Shown: positions 16,857 through 25,568, numbered from the stretch's first letter. The stretch: DNA of 36,379 bases from an uncultured Planctomycetales bacterium (GCA_937907525.1 CALCIB010000250.1:1-36379), one strand, 5' to 3'. The notes: a model not told the origin generated them from the sequence alone. Numbers and translations: made by a program.

Positions 16857-17257
16857 ATCCGGACTTTCTGACAGTCGCGGAGGTCGTCGAGCTTCATCGG
16901 ATTCAGATCGAGCGTTGCGGCGGCTCCGACGGAATCCGCGACCCCGGCCTACTCTCCTCGGCGGTCGCCCAGCCCCAGGCGGCCTTCGGCGGCGAATTCC
17001 TGCATGAAGACCTCTTCGCCATGGCCGCCGCCTATCTGTTCCACATCGTCAAGAACCATCCGTTCATCGACGGCAACAAGCGAACGGGCTTCGTCGCGGC
17101 GCTCGCGTTCCTGGAGTTGAACGGCCTCGCCCTGGAAGAGGCCCCCAGCGAAAGCCTGTACGAATCCACGATCGCCGTCGCCGAGGGCCGGATGGACAAG
17201 GCCGAACTCGCCGAGGCGCTTCGCGCGCTCCCATGGGCGCCGACGCCGGGGGCGTGA
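16853..17257 (+). CDS. doc: Doc-type (death-on-curing) Fic-fold toxin
   Basis: The 134-residue protein has the Doc/Fic active-site motif HPFIDGNKRTG (His69 to Gly79), with all catalytic positions present, and the N-terminal FLTVAEVVELHRIQIE segment typical of Doc. Doc phosphorylates elongation factor Tu and stops translation. The start overlaps the antitoxin stop by ATGA, so toxin translation depends on antitoxin translation. It ends 8 nt from the convergent J-domain gene. Confidence 0.92.
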   Translation: MNPDFLTVAEVVELHRIQIERCGGSDGIRDPGLLSSAVAQPQAAFGGEFLHEDLFAMAAAYLFHIVKNHPFIDGNKRTGFVAALAFLELNGLALEEAPSESLYESTIAVAEGRMDKAELAEALRALPWAPTPGA

Positions 17258-17265
17258 CAGTCGAT

Positions 17266-17997
17266 TCACCCCGACCAGTTCTCCGGGATGATCTCGTCGC
17301 GGGTTTGAAGATGGACGGAGAGACCGCGGCGGCGGAGGGCGTCGCGGAGGCGGAGGAAGGCGGACTGGGCGGCCGGGACGTCCGGGAAGCTCAGCCAGCC
17401 GACGAACTGGCCGTCCTCGATCCGCGGCCGCGCCGCCAGCGGGCCGGACTGGCGCGCGACGTCGAAGGCGTCGATGACCCAGCGCAGGGTCGCGCCCAAA
17501 TCGGCGTACTCGGCCGCGCGGGCGACCGCCGAGCGCAAGGGCCACGAGACGACCATGCAGACGCTCAAGGTTGACCCCTCGGCGTCCTCGGCCGCCGTCG
17601 CGAACCGGATCCAGATCAGCTCCACCTCGACCTGCTGGAAGATCCCCGGCGGCTCGGCCCGCGTCTCGACGTCCGCGTCCGTCTCATCGCCGCCGCCGGA
17701 GCCGAAGTTGAAGGGGAACCGCTCCTGGGTGAAGAAGAATCCCGGCCCCGCCGCGGAGGACGTCCAGGGCGCGGACGTCGCCGCGGCGACGGGCGACGGC
17801 GGGGCCGGGTCGCCGTCGGCCGTCGCCTGAAGCACCTCGAAGGCGCGCGCGACGATCCGGAAGGCCCACTCGTCGCCCCCCATGTCGGGGTGGTGTTTTT
17901 TGGACTTTTCGCGGAAGGCGTCGTGGATCTCCTCCGCGGTCGCCCCGGCCGAGACCCCCAGCACCGCGCGGGGGTCGAACGGAAAATGATGAATCAT
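17266..17997 (-). CDS. J-domain protein with a novel C-terminal region
   Basis: The N-terminal 60 residues form a J domain: PRAVLGVSAGATAEEIHDAF, then REKSKKHHPDMGGDE with HPD at 36-38. It should therefore stimulate an Hsp70. A Ser/Pro/Gly-rich linker (about 60-110) leads to about 130 residues of mixed alpha/beta sequence that I do not recognise. This part includes SVCMVVSWPLRSAVARAAEY and a C-terminal ending in IIPENWSG. It lacks the zinc-finger and substrate domains of DnaJ, so it is a specialised co-chaperone. ATG 17997 is preferred over a TTG at 18057. Confidence 0.8.
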   Translation of the reverse strand: MIHHFPFDPRAVLGVSAGATAEEIHDAFREKSKKHHPDMGGDEWAFRIVARAFEVLQATADGDPAPPSPVAAATSAPWTSSAAGPGFFFTQERFPFNFGSGGGDETDADVETRAEPPGIFQQVEVELIWIRFATAAEDAEGSTLSVCMVVSWPLRSAVARAAEYADLGATLRWVIDAFDVARQSGPLAARPRIEDGQFVGWLSFPDVPAAQSAFLRLRDALRRRGLSVHLQTRDEIIPENWSG

Positions 17998-18213
17998 GAA
18001 CGTGCCCCGCCACGGACGAGAGGGATCGACGACCGCCGACGGATCTCCGTCCGGCAATCCTCACGCCGATCCCGCGTCGGCGCGTCGGGAATCGCGTCGG
18101 GCCGCCGCACCCGTGATCGTGACGTCGGGGCCGGCTATCCTGCAAGACGGGTCGGGCGGAGACTCGACGTCGCGAGCCGCCTGGCCCTCCCGCCCCGCCA
18201 AGAGGAGACAGCC

Positions 18214-20046
18214 ATGTTGCAACGCGCGCGATCCCGCCTGGGGCTCGCCACCGCCCTGGCCTTGCTGGGGGCCGCCGCCGCCGCGGCCGACGACGCCGAC
18301 CGCGTCATCGTGATCGCCGCCGGCGCCCCCCCCGCCGAGAAACGCGCCGCGGAGGAACTCCGCGACGTCCTGGCCGAGGCGACCGGGGGCCGCCCCGAGA
18401 TCGTCGCCGAGGCCCCCGCCGGCCGACCGGCCATCGCCGTCGGGAAGGCGTCGGGCCTGAAGACCGACGGACTGGGCGACGAGGACTTCACCATCCGCGC
18501 CAAGGACGGCTCCGTCGCCATCGCCGGCGGATCGCCCCGCGGCACGCTCTACGGCGTCTACTCCTTCCTGGAGGACGAGTACGGCGTCCGCTACCTCACC
18601 GCCGACCATGTAAGCGTCCCCAAGGCCGATCCCGCCAAGGTCGTCGCCGACTTCGAACGGACCTTCCATCCCCGCTTCTCCTGGCGCTACTCCTACTACG
18701 GCGCCAACCAGTCCCACCCCGAACTGGCCGCGCGGCTGCGCAACAACGCCGTCTCGATCCCCCCCGAGCTGGGGGGCCACAGCGCCTGGTCGCTAATCTC
18801 GCACTCGGTCACCAACTGGATCGCCGTCGCCAAGCTGGGCAAGGAACACCCCGAGTTCTTCAGCCTCCGGGACGGCAAGCGCCGGGCGAACATGAAGGAC
18901 GACCACTTCGGCGAGGGGGGGACGCAACCCTGCTTCTCCAACCCCGAGGTCAAGCGGCGGATCATCGCCGGCGTGCTGGCCGACCTGGAACGCAAAAACC
19001 AGAACGACGGCGTGATCAGCATCAGCCAGAACGACAACATGCAGTATTGCCAGTGCCCCGACTGCGCCGCGATCGACGAGCGCGAGGGGACGCACATGGG
19101 CTCGCTTTTGGCCCTCTTGAACGAGGCCGGCGAGGCCGTCGCCAAGGTCCGCCCCGGAGTGTGCGTGGGGACGCTGGCCTACCAGCACACCCGCAAGCCC
19201 CCCAGGACGATGAGGCCGGGGCCCAACGTCGCCATCCAGCTCTGCAGCATCGAGGCTTGCCAGGTCCACCCGCTCGACGACCCCTCCTGCGAGTTGAACC
19301 GCGACTTCTGCTCCGACCTGGACGGCTGGTGCAAGATCAGCGACAAGGTCTACGTCTGGAACTACAACGTCGACTTCACCAGCTACAACCTGCCGTGCCC
19401 CAACATCGAGATCATCGGGGCGAACGTGAAGTACCTGGCGCGCAACGGCGTCCGCGGCGTCTTCATGCAGGCGGCCGGCGGCGCCCACAACACCGAGCTG
19501 TGCGACCTGCGCAACTACCTGATCTCCCGGATGATCTGGGATCCGTCCCGGGACCCCGCCGAGATCATCGACGAATTCACCGACCGCCACTACGGCGAGG
19601 CGGCCGACGACGTCCGGGCCTACGTCCGGCTGATCTGCGCGACCCCTCGCGAAAAGGGGATCCACCGCCTCTGCTTCGGCACCGCCGCCGATTACGGCTA
19701 CGACGACGACGCGGGCCGAAAAGCCCTCGCCATCCTGGAGCGCGGGATGAAGAACGCCGAGACCCCCGAGATCCGCGACCGGGTCGAGAAGCTGACCATC
19801 GGCCCCCGCACGATCCTGCTTGAGCAGCCGTTCGCCCGCTGGGTGATCGCCCACCAGGGCGCGATCGGCTCCGGGGCGATCAAGGAATTGCCGCCGGAAG
19901 CCTACGAGGGCAAGGAGGCCGAGATTCGCGAGCTGTTCCGGCTCTACGACAAGCACGGCGTCGACCGCTTCTCCGAGGGGCTCGCCGCCGCTCCCCTGAA
20001 GGCGGCGCTCCCCGCGTCGTTGCGGGGGTCGCGCGAAGGCGAGTGA
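18214..20046 (+). CDS. Secreted DUF4838-family protein (glycoside-hydrolase-like)
   Basis: The 610-residue protein has a Sec signal (MLQRARSRLGLATALALLG, cleaved near AAAADD). An N-terminal alpha/beta domain (about 27-145) resembles the domain found before GH67/GH84-type barrels (AAEELRDVLAEATGG, RGTLYGVYSFLEDEYGVRYL). The large DUF4838 domain has ISISQNDNMQYCQCPDCAAI, whose CxCPxC motif is characteristic. It probably acts on polysaccharide outside the cytoplasm; the substrate is unknown. AGAGGAGA precedes ATG 18214. It ends at a strong hairpin terminator. Confidence 0.88.
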   Translation: MLQRARSRLGLATALALLGAAAAAADDADRVIVIAAGAPPAEKRAAEELRDVLAEATGGRPEIVAEAPAGRPAIAVGKASGLKTDGLGDEDFTIRAKDGSVAIAGGSPRGTLYGVYSFLEDEYGVRYLTADHVSVPKADPAKVVADFERTFHPRFSWRYSYYGANQSHPELAARLRNNAVSIPPELGGHSAWSLISHSVTNWIAVAKLGKEHPEFFSLRDGKRRANMKDDHFGEGGTQPCFSNPEVKRRIIAGVLADLERKNQNDGVISISQNDNMQYCQCPDCAAIDEREGTHMGSLLALLNEAGEAVAKVRPGVCVGTLAYQHTRKPPRTMRPGPNVAIQLCSIEACQVHPLDDPSCELNRDFCSDLDGWCKISDKVYVWNYNVDFTSYNLPCPNIEIIGANVKYLARNGVRGVFMQAAGGAHNTELCDLRNYLISRMIWDPSRDPAEIIDEFTDRHYGEAADDVRAYVRLICATPREKGIHRLCFGTAADYGYDDDAGRKALAILERGMKNAETPEIRDRVEKLTIGPRTILLEQPFARWVIAHQGAIGSGAIKELPPEAYEGKEAEIRELFRLYDKHGVDRFSEGLAAAPLKAALPASLRGSREGE

Positions 20047-20053
20047 AACGCGC

Positions 20054-20085
20054 GGGGCCGCGGCGAGAGGACTCGCCGCGGCCCC
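20054..20085. terminator. Bidirectional hairpin terminator
   Basis: A perfect 14-bp stem (GGGGCCGCGGCGAG, loop AGGA, CTCGCCGCGGCCCC) lies 8 nt after the DUF4838 gene stop and 21 nt after the stop of the convergent gene at 20107. There is no T-tract on either side. It most likely ends both transcripts. Confidence 0.8.
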
Positions 20086-20106
20086 GAATCGAAGGATCGA
20101 ATCGCG

Positions 20107-21084
20107 TCAGCCCACGGACGACGACACGAAGTTCGGATCGTTGATCCGGGCGTAGGGGCCGTAGATGTCGATGTCGGAGAAGGTGTTGCCCCGCGACTTG
20201 ACGATCACCACGTCGCCGTTGGCCACCTCGTCGCCGATGTAGCTGATGACCGTCGAGCGGATGTCGGAGTAGAGGGTCTGGAACTCGTTCGGGGCGTAGA
20301 ACTGGACCGAATCGGTGATGTAGCTGGTCAGGCCGTTGCCGTTGGCGTACGGCAGGCGGTTGATCTGCCGGCCGATCTGCATCGAGGCGCGGTTGTAGGC
20401 GGCCTGGCTGCCGTTGCTCCGACCGAACTGCAGCACGGCGTTATGGACGCCGACGAGGACGCTGTTGTACGTCCTGGTGTTCAACTGCGCCACGCCCGGC
20501 ACGTTCGACCACTGACCGCCGTTGCCGCCTTGAGCCGCGGGCCGCGCGACGACGACCGGCTGGGCGGCGTAACCGCCGCCGTAGTACCCGTTGTGGCCGC
20601 CGCCGTTGTGCCCCGCGTTGTTGGGCGTGATCAGGCCGGCGAGGTCGGCGTCGGAGAAGGGACGGCCCGGCGACTGGAGGATGACGACGTCGCCGTTGGC
20701 CACCTCGTCCTGCAGGTAGCTGATCAGGGTCGAGCGGATGTCGGAGTAGAGGTTCCGGAACTCGTTGGGATTGTAGTACTGGACCGCGCCGACGATCTCG
20801 TCGGTCAGGCCGTTGCCGTTGGCGAACGGCAGACGGTTGACCTGGTTGGCGATCTGCATCTCGGCGCGGGCGTAAGCGGCCTGGCCGCCGTTGCTCCGGC
20901 CGAACTGCACCACCGCGTTGTGGATGCTCACGAGGACGTTGTTGTACGTCCTCGTGTTCGTCACGCCCTGGCCCTGGGCGTTCAGGCCGCCGTACACGGC
21001 CCCCGCTCCCGCCGCGTTGAGGACCAGTCGGTCTTCCAGCTTGCCGTCCAGCGACGGCGCGAACGCATGCTTCTTCGACTTCAT
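20107..21084 (-). CDS. Exported tandem-repeat protein, paralog 1 (two repeats)
   Basis: The 325-residue protein opens with KKHAFAPSLDGKLEDRLVLN, an 'LExRxVLxA' tag of the kind I associate with planctomycete exported proteins. Two repeats follow (about 42-150 and 201-309), each starting NTRTYN and carrying VHNAVLQFGRSNG, INRLPYANGNGLT, PNEF..LYSDIRST and a GDVVI...FSD end. A Gly/Asn/His/Tyr-rich linker (about 155-195) joins them. I do not recognise the repeat. The Shine-Dalgarno AGGAGA and the leader CAGTCC-GGAGA are shared with paralog 2. A sigma-54-like promoter lies about 117 nt upstream. Confidence 0.75.
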   Translation of the reverse strand: MKSKKHAFAPSLDGKLEDRLVLNAAGAGAVYGGLNAQGQGVTNTRTYNNVLVSIHNAVVQFGRSNGGQAAYARAEMQIANQVNRLPFANGNGLTDEIVGAVQYYNPNEFRNLYSDIRSTLISYLQDEVANGDVVILQSPGRPFSDADLAGLITPNNAGHNGGGHNGYYGGGYAAQPVVVARPAAQGGNGGQWSNVPGVAQLNTRTYNSVLVGVHNAVLQFGRSNGSQAAYNRASMQIGRQINRLPYANGNGLTSYITDSVQFYAPNEFQTLYSDIRSTVISYIGDEVANGDVVIVKSRGNTFSDIDIYGPYARINDPNFVSSSVG

Positions 21085-21200
21085 CGGTGCATCTCCTGGA
21101 CTGTCGATTCGAGAGGCCGAACTGATGGGTCTCGCGAGGCTTCTTCCGTTCAGACTCGGGAGGCGGACCACCCACCCCAAACCCTCGGGGTCAGCCATTC

Positions 21201-21215
21201 GCTAACATCGTGCCA
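21201..21215 (-). promoter_or_regulatory. Sigma-54-like promoter of paralog 1
   Basis: On the minus strand TGGCACGATGTTAGC matches the -24/-12 consensus TGGCACG-N4-TTGC with a single difference, and the GG and GC dinucleotides have the required spacing. It lies about 117 nt before ATG 21084. No enhancer-binding site was identified. Confidence 0.45.
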
Positions 21216-21373
21216 ATGCGTCTCAGACTCGCGATCTTACCCATCTTGAAACTACGGAACCGTTACGTTAGCACGATCGCTCGAATGAAGGGAAGCCGCC
21301 ACCGCCGGAAAATCGAAAGAATCTGGCGTGACCCGACGCCTCGCCGCCGGCCGTCGCGGTTCGAAACGACGGC

Positions 21374-21405
21374 GAGGCCGCGGCGAGCGGTCTCGCGGCG
21401 GCCTC
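21374..21405 (-). terminator. Hairpin terminator after paralog 2
   Basis: GAGGCCGCGGCGAG, loop CGGT, CTCGCGGCGGCCTC forms a 14-bp stem with one mismatch, about 58 nt past the stop of the gene at 21463. Its core resembles the terminator at 20054-20085. There is no T-tract. Confidence 0.6.
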
Positions 21406-21462
21406 GTCGAAGGTTCCAGCGGCGTTCGAGTTCCGGCGGAGCGAGTCCGCCGCCGGGGCGCG

Positions 21463-22383
21463 TCAGCGCAGCACCGTCTGATTGAACGCGCGGGAGTCCG
21501 GGGGGGCGAGGATGTCGGTGTCGGAGAAGTTGATCAGGCCCGGCGGCCTCATGACGTGGATTTCGCGCGCGGTCGCCAGATCGCGAATATAGGCGCTCGC
21601 CGTCGCGCGGACGTCGCCGTAGAGGATCTCGGCCTCGCTCGGCTGGTAGAACTGGATCGCATCGACGACCTCGGCGGTCAACCCCCGCGAGTTGGCGTAG
21701 GGGATCAAGTTGATCTGTCGACCGATCAGACTGGCGGCGCGGTCGTAATCGGCCTGGGTCCCGGCGCTTTGGCCGAACTGGGTCGTCGCCTTGTGGACGT
21801 TCACCAGGATGCTGTTGTACGTCCTGGTGCTGAAGGTCGGGATGCGGGGAGGGGTGGTGGTGGCCGCCGGGTTCCAGAGGACGGACGGGAACGGGAACGT
21901 CATGCCCTCACGCGCGTGGGGGCCGAAGAAGTCGGAATCGGTGCTGGCGTGCTGCCGCGACTTCATGACGAGGACGTCGCCGTCGACCGCCCGGCCGCGC
22001 AGGAAGTCGACCGTGGTCGCGTGGATGTCCTGGTAGAGTTGCCGGAACTCGTTCGGCTGGTAGAACTGGATGGCGTCGGCGACCTCGGCGGTCAGTCCCT
22101 GCTCGGTGGCGAACGGCACGCGATCGAGTTGGCGGGCGATCTGCATGGCGGCGCGGTCCACGGCGGCCGGACCGCCGTCGCTTCTGCCGTATTGCACGAC
22201 CGCCTTGTGGACGTTGACGAGGATGTTGTTATACGTCCTCGTGTCGATGGTCTGCACGGGCTGGCCGTCCGTGCCCGCGACCTGCGCGACCGCGACGGTC
22301 CCGGCCGCGCTTAAGACCTGACGCGCCTCAAGCCGGCCGTCCAGCGACGGCGAGAACTTGTGCTTCCCCGACCCGTTCTTCAT
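21463..22383 (-). CDS. Exported tandem-repeat protein, paralog 2 (two repeats)
   Basis: The 306-residue protein starts MKNGSGKHKFSPSLDGRLEA and carries the same N-terminal tag as paralog 1 (LEARQVLSAAG). It has two copies of the same repeat (about 46-155 and 185-295): TRTYNNILVNVHKAVVQYGR, then LTAEVADAIQFYQPNEFRQL, and the matching elements in copy two. The inter-repeat linker is short and Pro/Thr-rich, unlike the Gly/His linker of paralog 1. GGGAGA precedes ATG 22383. The C-terminus (FNQTVLR) lacks the NDP motif seen in paralogs 1 and 3. Function unknown. Confidence 0.75.
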   Translation of the reverse strand: MKNGSGKHKFSPSLDGRLEARQVLSAAGTVAVAQVAGTDGQPVQTIDTRTYNNILVNVHKAVVQYGRSDGGPAAVDRAAMQIARQLDRVPFATEQGLTAEVADAIQFYQPNEFRQLYQDIHATTVDFLRGRAVDGDVLVMKSRQHASTDSDFFGPHAREGMTFPFPSVLWNPAATTTPPRIPTFSTRTYNSILVNVHKATTQFGQSAGTQADYDRAASLIGRQINLIPYANSRGLTAEVVDAIQFYQPSEAEILYGDVRATASAYIRDLATAREIHVMRPPGLINFSDTDILAPPDSRAFNQTVLR

Positions 22384-22543
22384 CGGAACGTCTCCCGGAC
22401 TGTTTTCGAGTGGATCGAACCAACGGACGCCGCGGCGGTCGACCCTCCGGGCGCGGGCCGCCGACGTCCTCTCCAAAACCCCGGGGACGTCCTGTCCTCC
22501 GGCTTCAAGCCATCGAATCACGGATGTGGAACGATTGATTCGT

Positions 22544-23125
22544 TCAGGGCCCGGACGCCGACGCTCCCGACGAGTCGACCAGGCCGCCGCTGATGCCGAG
22601 GATGTAGGCGTCGTAAAGGAAGCTGTTTTCCGGATTGTGGATCCGGGCGTCGTCGCCGACGAGGTCGGCGTCGGAGAAGAAGCTCTGCGGCGTGGTGCGG
22701 ACCAGCAGCCGGCCCTCGTCCACCTCGTGGCCCAGATAGACGATCAGGGTCTGGCGGATGTCGCCGTAGAGCTTGCCGGCCTGGTGAACGCCGTAGGACG
22801 GCAAAGCCCCCGTGACCCTGTCGACCAACCCGCTCTGGCGAGAGTACGGAATGGTCCAGAGTTGGCCGACGATCTGCCTGGCGGCGCGGTCGTAGGCGGC
22901 CGGCGAGCCGTCGCCACGACCGAGTTGAACCGTCGCCATGTGGATGCCCGTCAAGACGCGGCTGTACTGCCTCGTCATCAGGATCGCTTGCCGCGGGGCG
23001 GGGGGGTGGTGGTGGACCTGGCTCGGGACCAAGCCGCCGGGGGCCGTCCCGACCCCGCTAAGCACCAGCCGATCCTCCAGCCGACCCTCCAGGACCGGCG
23101 TGAACGCGCGCTTCCTTGAACCCAT
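22544..23125 (-). CDS. Exported repeat protein, paralog 3 (single repeat)
   Basis: The 193-residue protein starts MGSRKRAFTPVLEGRLEDRL with the tag VLSGVG. It carries one copy of the repeat (about 50-155): TRQYSRVLTGIHMATVQLGR, GQLWTIPYSRQSGLVDRV, KLYGDIRQTLIVYLGHEV and a FFSDADLVGDDARIHNP end. It is the most diverged of the three. It is first in the tandem set and is divergent from the GTPase gene region. Function unknown. Confidence 0.72.
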   Translation of the reverse strand: MGSRKRAFTPVLEGRLEDRLVLSGVGTAPGGLVPSQVHHHPPAPRQAILMTRQYSRVLTGIHMATVQLGRGDGSPAAYDRAARQIVGQLWTIPYSRQSGLVDRVTGALPSYGVHQAGKLYGDIRQTLIVYLGHEVDEGRLLVRTTPQSFFSDADLVGDDARIHNPENSFLYDAYILGISGGLVDSSGASASGP

Positions 23126-23412
23126 TGGACGGGCCTCCCTCCCTGGCCGGCGCTCCGACGTCCGGAGACGACGGTCCTCGCGGACGCCTCGCCTCACAAC
23201 GCCTTGATCGCTTCAAACCGTCGAATCCCTTCGGTCGCCGATCTCGCGACGCTCGGTCGCCCCCTTCGTTCGAGGGGCTCACGTCGATACCATAGCACGA
23301 GCGTTCGAAGACGAAGCCCCGACCGCCGCGATCCGAGATCCCGAAAACGCGCCAACCGGCGCGACCCCCAACGTCGACCGCCGCGACGATGTTCCACGCG
23401 ACGGCCGACCCT

Positions 23413-23418
23413 TATAAT
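23413..23418 (+). promoter_or_regulatory. Possible -10 element upstream of GTPase 1
   Basis: A perfect TATAAT occurs in GC-rich DNA about 300 nt before the GTPase start. If it is used, repeat copy 2 would lie in the 5' untranslated region. No convincing -35 hexamer is seen at 16-18 nt. Confidence 0.35.
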
Positions 23419-23502
23419 GGGCGGCTCGACGACCCGGCGGCGGGCGACGTCGCGCGGGCCCAGGGGACGGGTGGTTTCCAAGGACGAGACGAGTCGAAAA
23501 CG

Positions 23503-23679
23503 GTCTTCCCCCCTCGCGGGGGAAGACAGACCGCGAAGCGGTCAGATGAGGGGGATGACGAACCGGAGGACCGTCGGCGTCCGAAAGCAAGCCCGATCGG
23601 CTTGGGATCCCGACGGCCTCTCGCGCGTCCCCCCCTCATCCGGCCCTCCGGGCCACCTTCCCCCGCGAGGGGGGGAAGG
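23503..23679 (+). repeat. 177-nt structured repeat element, copy 2
   Basis: Arm B (GTCTTCCCCC stem plus GACCGC-GAA-GCGGTC hairpin) comes first and arm A (GGCCC-TCC-GGGCC hairpin plus CCTTCCCCC stem) last. The internal spacer aligns with those of copies 1 and 3 (shared TCCGAAAG/TCGAAAG and GGGATCCCGA blocks). It ends 32 nt before the GTPase 1 start codon. Confidence 0.88.
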
Positions 23680-23711
23680 GCGTTCGTCGCCCACGTCTCC
23701 AAAACGAATCG

Positions 23712-25568
23712 ATGGCGATGGGGACGGACGAGGCGATGGACTACGCGACCTGGTCGCGCCGGGTGATCGACCTGGCCGAGGCGCTCTCAAGGCTGACGGC
23801 CCGGGCCGAGGCCGCGGGACTCCCCGCGCCCCAGGCGGCCTGGCGCGCCAACCTCTACCAGAAACTGGTCCCCCAGGCGTCCGACGCCCCCTACCTGATC
23901 GTCGCCGTGGCCGGCGGCGCCAACATGGGCAAAAGCACCGTGTTCAACCACCTGGTCGGACACCCCGCCAGCCGGGTCCACCACAACGCGGCCGAAACCA
24001 AGCACCCCGTCGCGCTCTTGCCCAGGGGCTTCGCCGACCGCCACGACCTCGCCAAGGTCTTCCCCGGCTTCTCGCTTCAACCCTGGACCAGCGAGGACGA
24101 CGCCGTCGCCGAGGGCCGCCACGACGGCCTGATCTGGCGCGAAGACCCCTCCGGCGCCCAACCCGCGAACCTGGTCCTCCTGGACACCCCGGACGTCGAC
24201 GCCGCCCTCCCCAACAACTGGAAGCTGGCCGAGGCCATCACCCACTCCGCCGACGTCGTCGTCGCCCTTCTGACCCAGCAGAAATACAACGACGAGAAGA
24301 TCCGGCGCTTCTTCCGGATCGCCGCCGACGCCGACAAGACCGTCCTGGCCGTCGTCAACATGGTCGAATGGCCCGACGACCGCGACCACTGCCGGGGCTG
24401 GCTGACGACCTTCGCCAGGGGGACCGGCGCCAACCCCTTGCACGCCTACGCCGTCCCCCGCGACCGCGCCGCCGCCCGCGACGGCCGACTCCCCTTCCAC
24501 CCCCTCTCGCCCCTCGCCACCGACCCCCGCGCCGACCTCGCCGAGTTGCACTTCGCCGACATCAAGATCCGCTCCCTCCGCGGCGCCTTGCGCCAGGCGC
24601 TCGACCCCGACGAGGGAATCCCCGCCCATCTCCGCGACCTGGAACGCCAGTCCGACGAGAACCGTCAGGCCCGCGCCGTGATCCATCAAAAGGTCCAGGT
24701 CAAGGTCGACCTCCCCCGACCGCCGGGCCACGTCGTCGCCGAAGAGATCTGGCGCTGGCTGGAGCCCCGCCGGACCTGGTTCGACCGCAAGGTCCACGGC
24801 GCCTACGGAGCCCTGGGCCGCGCCGTGGCCCGCTGGCTCCCCGGCGCCGTCGAGCCCGCGGAGGACGAGGCCCGCTTCCTCGCCGAGGAGAAGACCCAAC
24901 TGAGCCGGGCGCTTGAGACCATCTACAACGACCTGGAGGCCGTCCACCGCGTCGGCGCCCCGGCCCTGCGGCGGGAGCTGCAACCCCTGATCGCCGGCGA
25001 CCAGCGCCGACGGGCCTTCGAGGAGTTGCAAGCCCGCCTCGACGCCGCGCCGTTGGCCACCGAATCGTACCGCCGCGCCATCGCCGAGCGGCTGGAGACG
25101 TTCGAGGCCGAGCACCCCCGGATGATGCGGGCGATCGAGTGGGGACTGGTCGCCACCGCGGTCGCGCGGCCGGCCTTGACGATCGGCATGTTCGGCGCGG
25201 CCGACGTCGCCTCGGGCCCGCTGTTCCAGGCCGGCGGCCACGCCATCGGCCAGGTCTTCTTCGACGTCGCCGCCGGCTCGGCCCTGACCGCGGGGGGGGA
25301 GGGAGCCTTCGCCCGCCTCGCCGGCCCCGCGCGGGCCTTGATCGGCGACCTCTTCGCCGCCTTCTACCGCGAACGAGCCGAACTCCTCGCCCGCGTCGTC
25401 GACGACTGCGTCGTCGGCCGCCACCTCGACCGCATCGAACGCCTCGCCGCCCTGGGCGAGTCCCCCGACTTCCAAACCGCCTACAAGCTCGCCGCCGAAC
25501 TCTCCCGCGAACTCGACGCCCTCGAAGAGCCGCCCCCCGTCGCCGCCGCCGCCGCGCGGGGGGGTTGA
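23712..25568 (+). CDS. Membrane-associated GTPase of dynamin/Era-like type, paralog 1
   Basis: The 618-residue protein has an N-terminal helix region, then a GTPase domain: P-loop GGANMGKST (68-76), switch region near Thr96, G3 LLDTPDVD (156-163), and NMVEW (216-220) where NKxD would be expected. A charged helical region follows (about 290-460), then hydrophobic stretches at about 475-535 (ATAVARPALTIGMFGAADVA) able to touch the membrane, and a helical tail. The layout suggests a bacterial dynamin-like or related membrane GTPase. It shares D(T/C)PDxD and TxQKY motifs with the gene at 28534. The start is uncertain: 23718 and 23736 are alternatives, and no strong Shine-Dalgarno decides. Confidence 0.8.
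   Translation: MAMGTDEAMDYATWSRRVIDLAEALSRLTARAEAAGLPAPQAAWRANLYQKLVPQASDAPYLIVAVAGGANMGKSTVFNHLVGHPASRVHHNAAETKHPVALLPRGFADRHDLAKVFPGFSLQPWTSEDDAVAEGRHDGLIWREDPSGAQPANLVLLDTPDVDAALPNNWKLAEAITHSADVVVALLTQQKYNDEKIRRFFRIAADADKTVLAVVNMVEWPDDRDHCRGWLTTFARGTGANPLHAYAVPRDRAAARDGRLPFHPLSPLATDPRADLAELHFADIKIRSLRGALRQALDPDEGIPAHLRDLERQSDENRQARAVIHQKVQVKVDLPRPPGHVVAEEIWRWLEPRRTWFDRKVHGAYGALGRAVARWLPGAVEPAEDEARFLAEEKTQLSRALETIYNDLEAVHRVGAPALRRELQPLIAGDQRRRAFEELQARLDAAPLATESYRRAIAERLETFEAEHPRMMRAIEWGLVATAVARPALTIGMFGAADVASGPLFQAGGHAIGQVFFDVAAGSALTAGGEGAFARLAGPARALIGDLFAAFYRERAELLARVVDDCVVGRHLDRIERLAALGESPDFQTAYKLAAELSRELDALEEPPPVAAAAARGG

Larger units (their letters stand above)
21085..21462 (-). other. 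Intergenic region between paralogs 1 and 2
   Basis: These 378 nt contain the leader and likely promoter of paralog 1 (21201-21215) and the terminator hairpin of paralog 2 (21374-21405). The AT content is somewhat higher near 21190-21300 than in the genes. No gene is supported. Confidence 0.5.
23126..23711. other. Divergent intergenic region with a repeat element
   Basis: These 586 nt separate paralog 3 (minus) from GTPase 1 (plus). They hold a TATAAT at 23413-23418 and repeat copy 2 at 23503-23679. The remaining stretch (23126-23410) is GC-rich with no convincing gene; short frames there lack start signals and plausible composition. Confidence 0.5.

Noticed and set aside
23126..23410. Short open frames between paralog 3 and the GTPase region
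   Set aside because: They have no start signals and Arg-rich shadow composition on both strands.
23503..23679. Reading the structured repeats as a CRISPR array
   Set aside because: The repeats are single, distant elements with inverted arms, without multiple regularly spaced spacers or cas genes.
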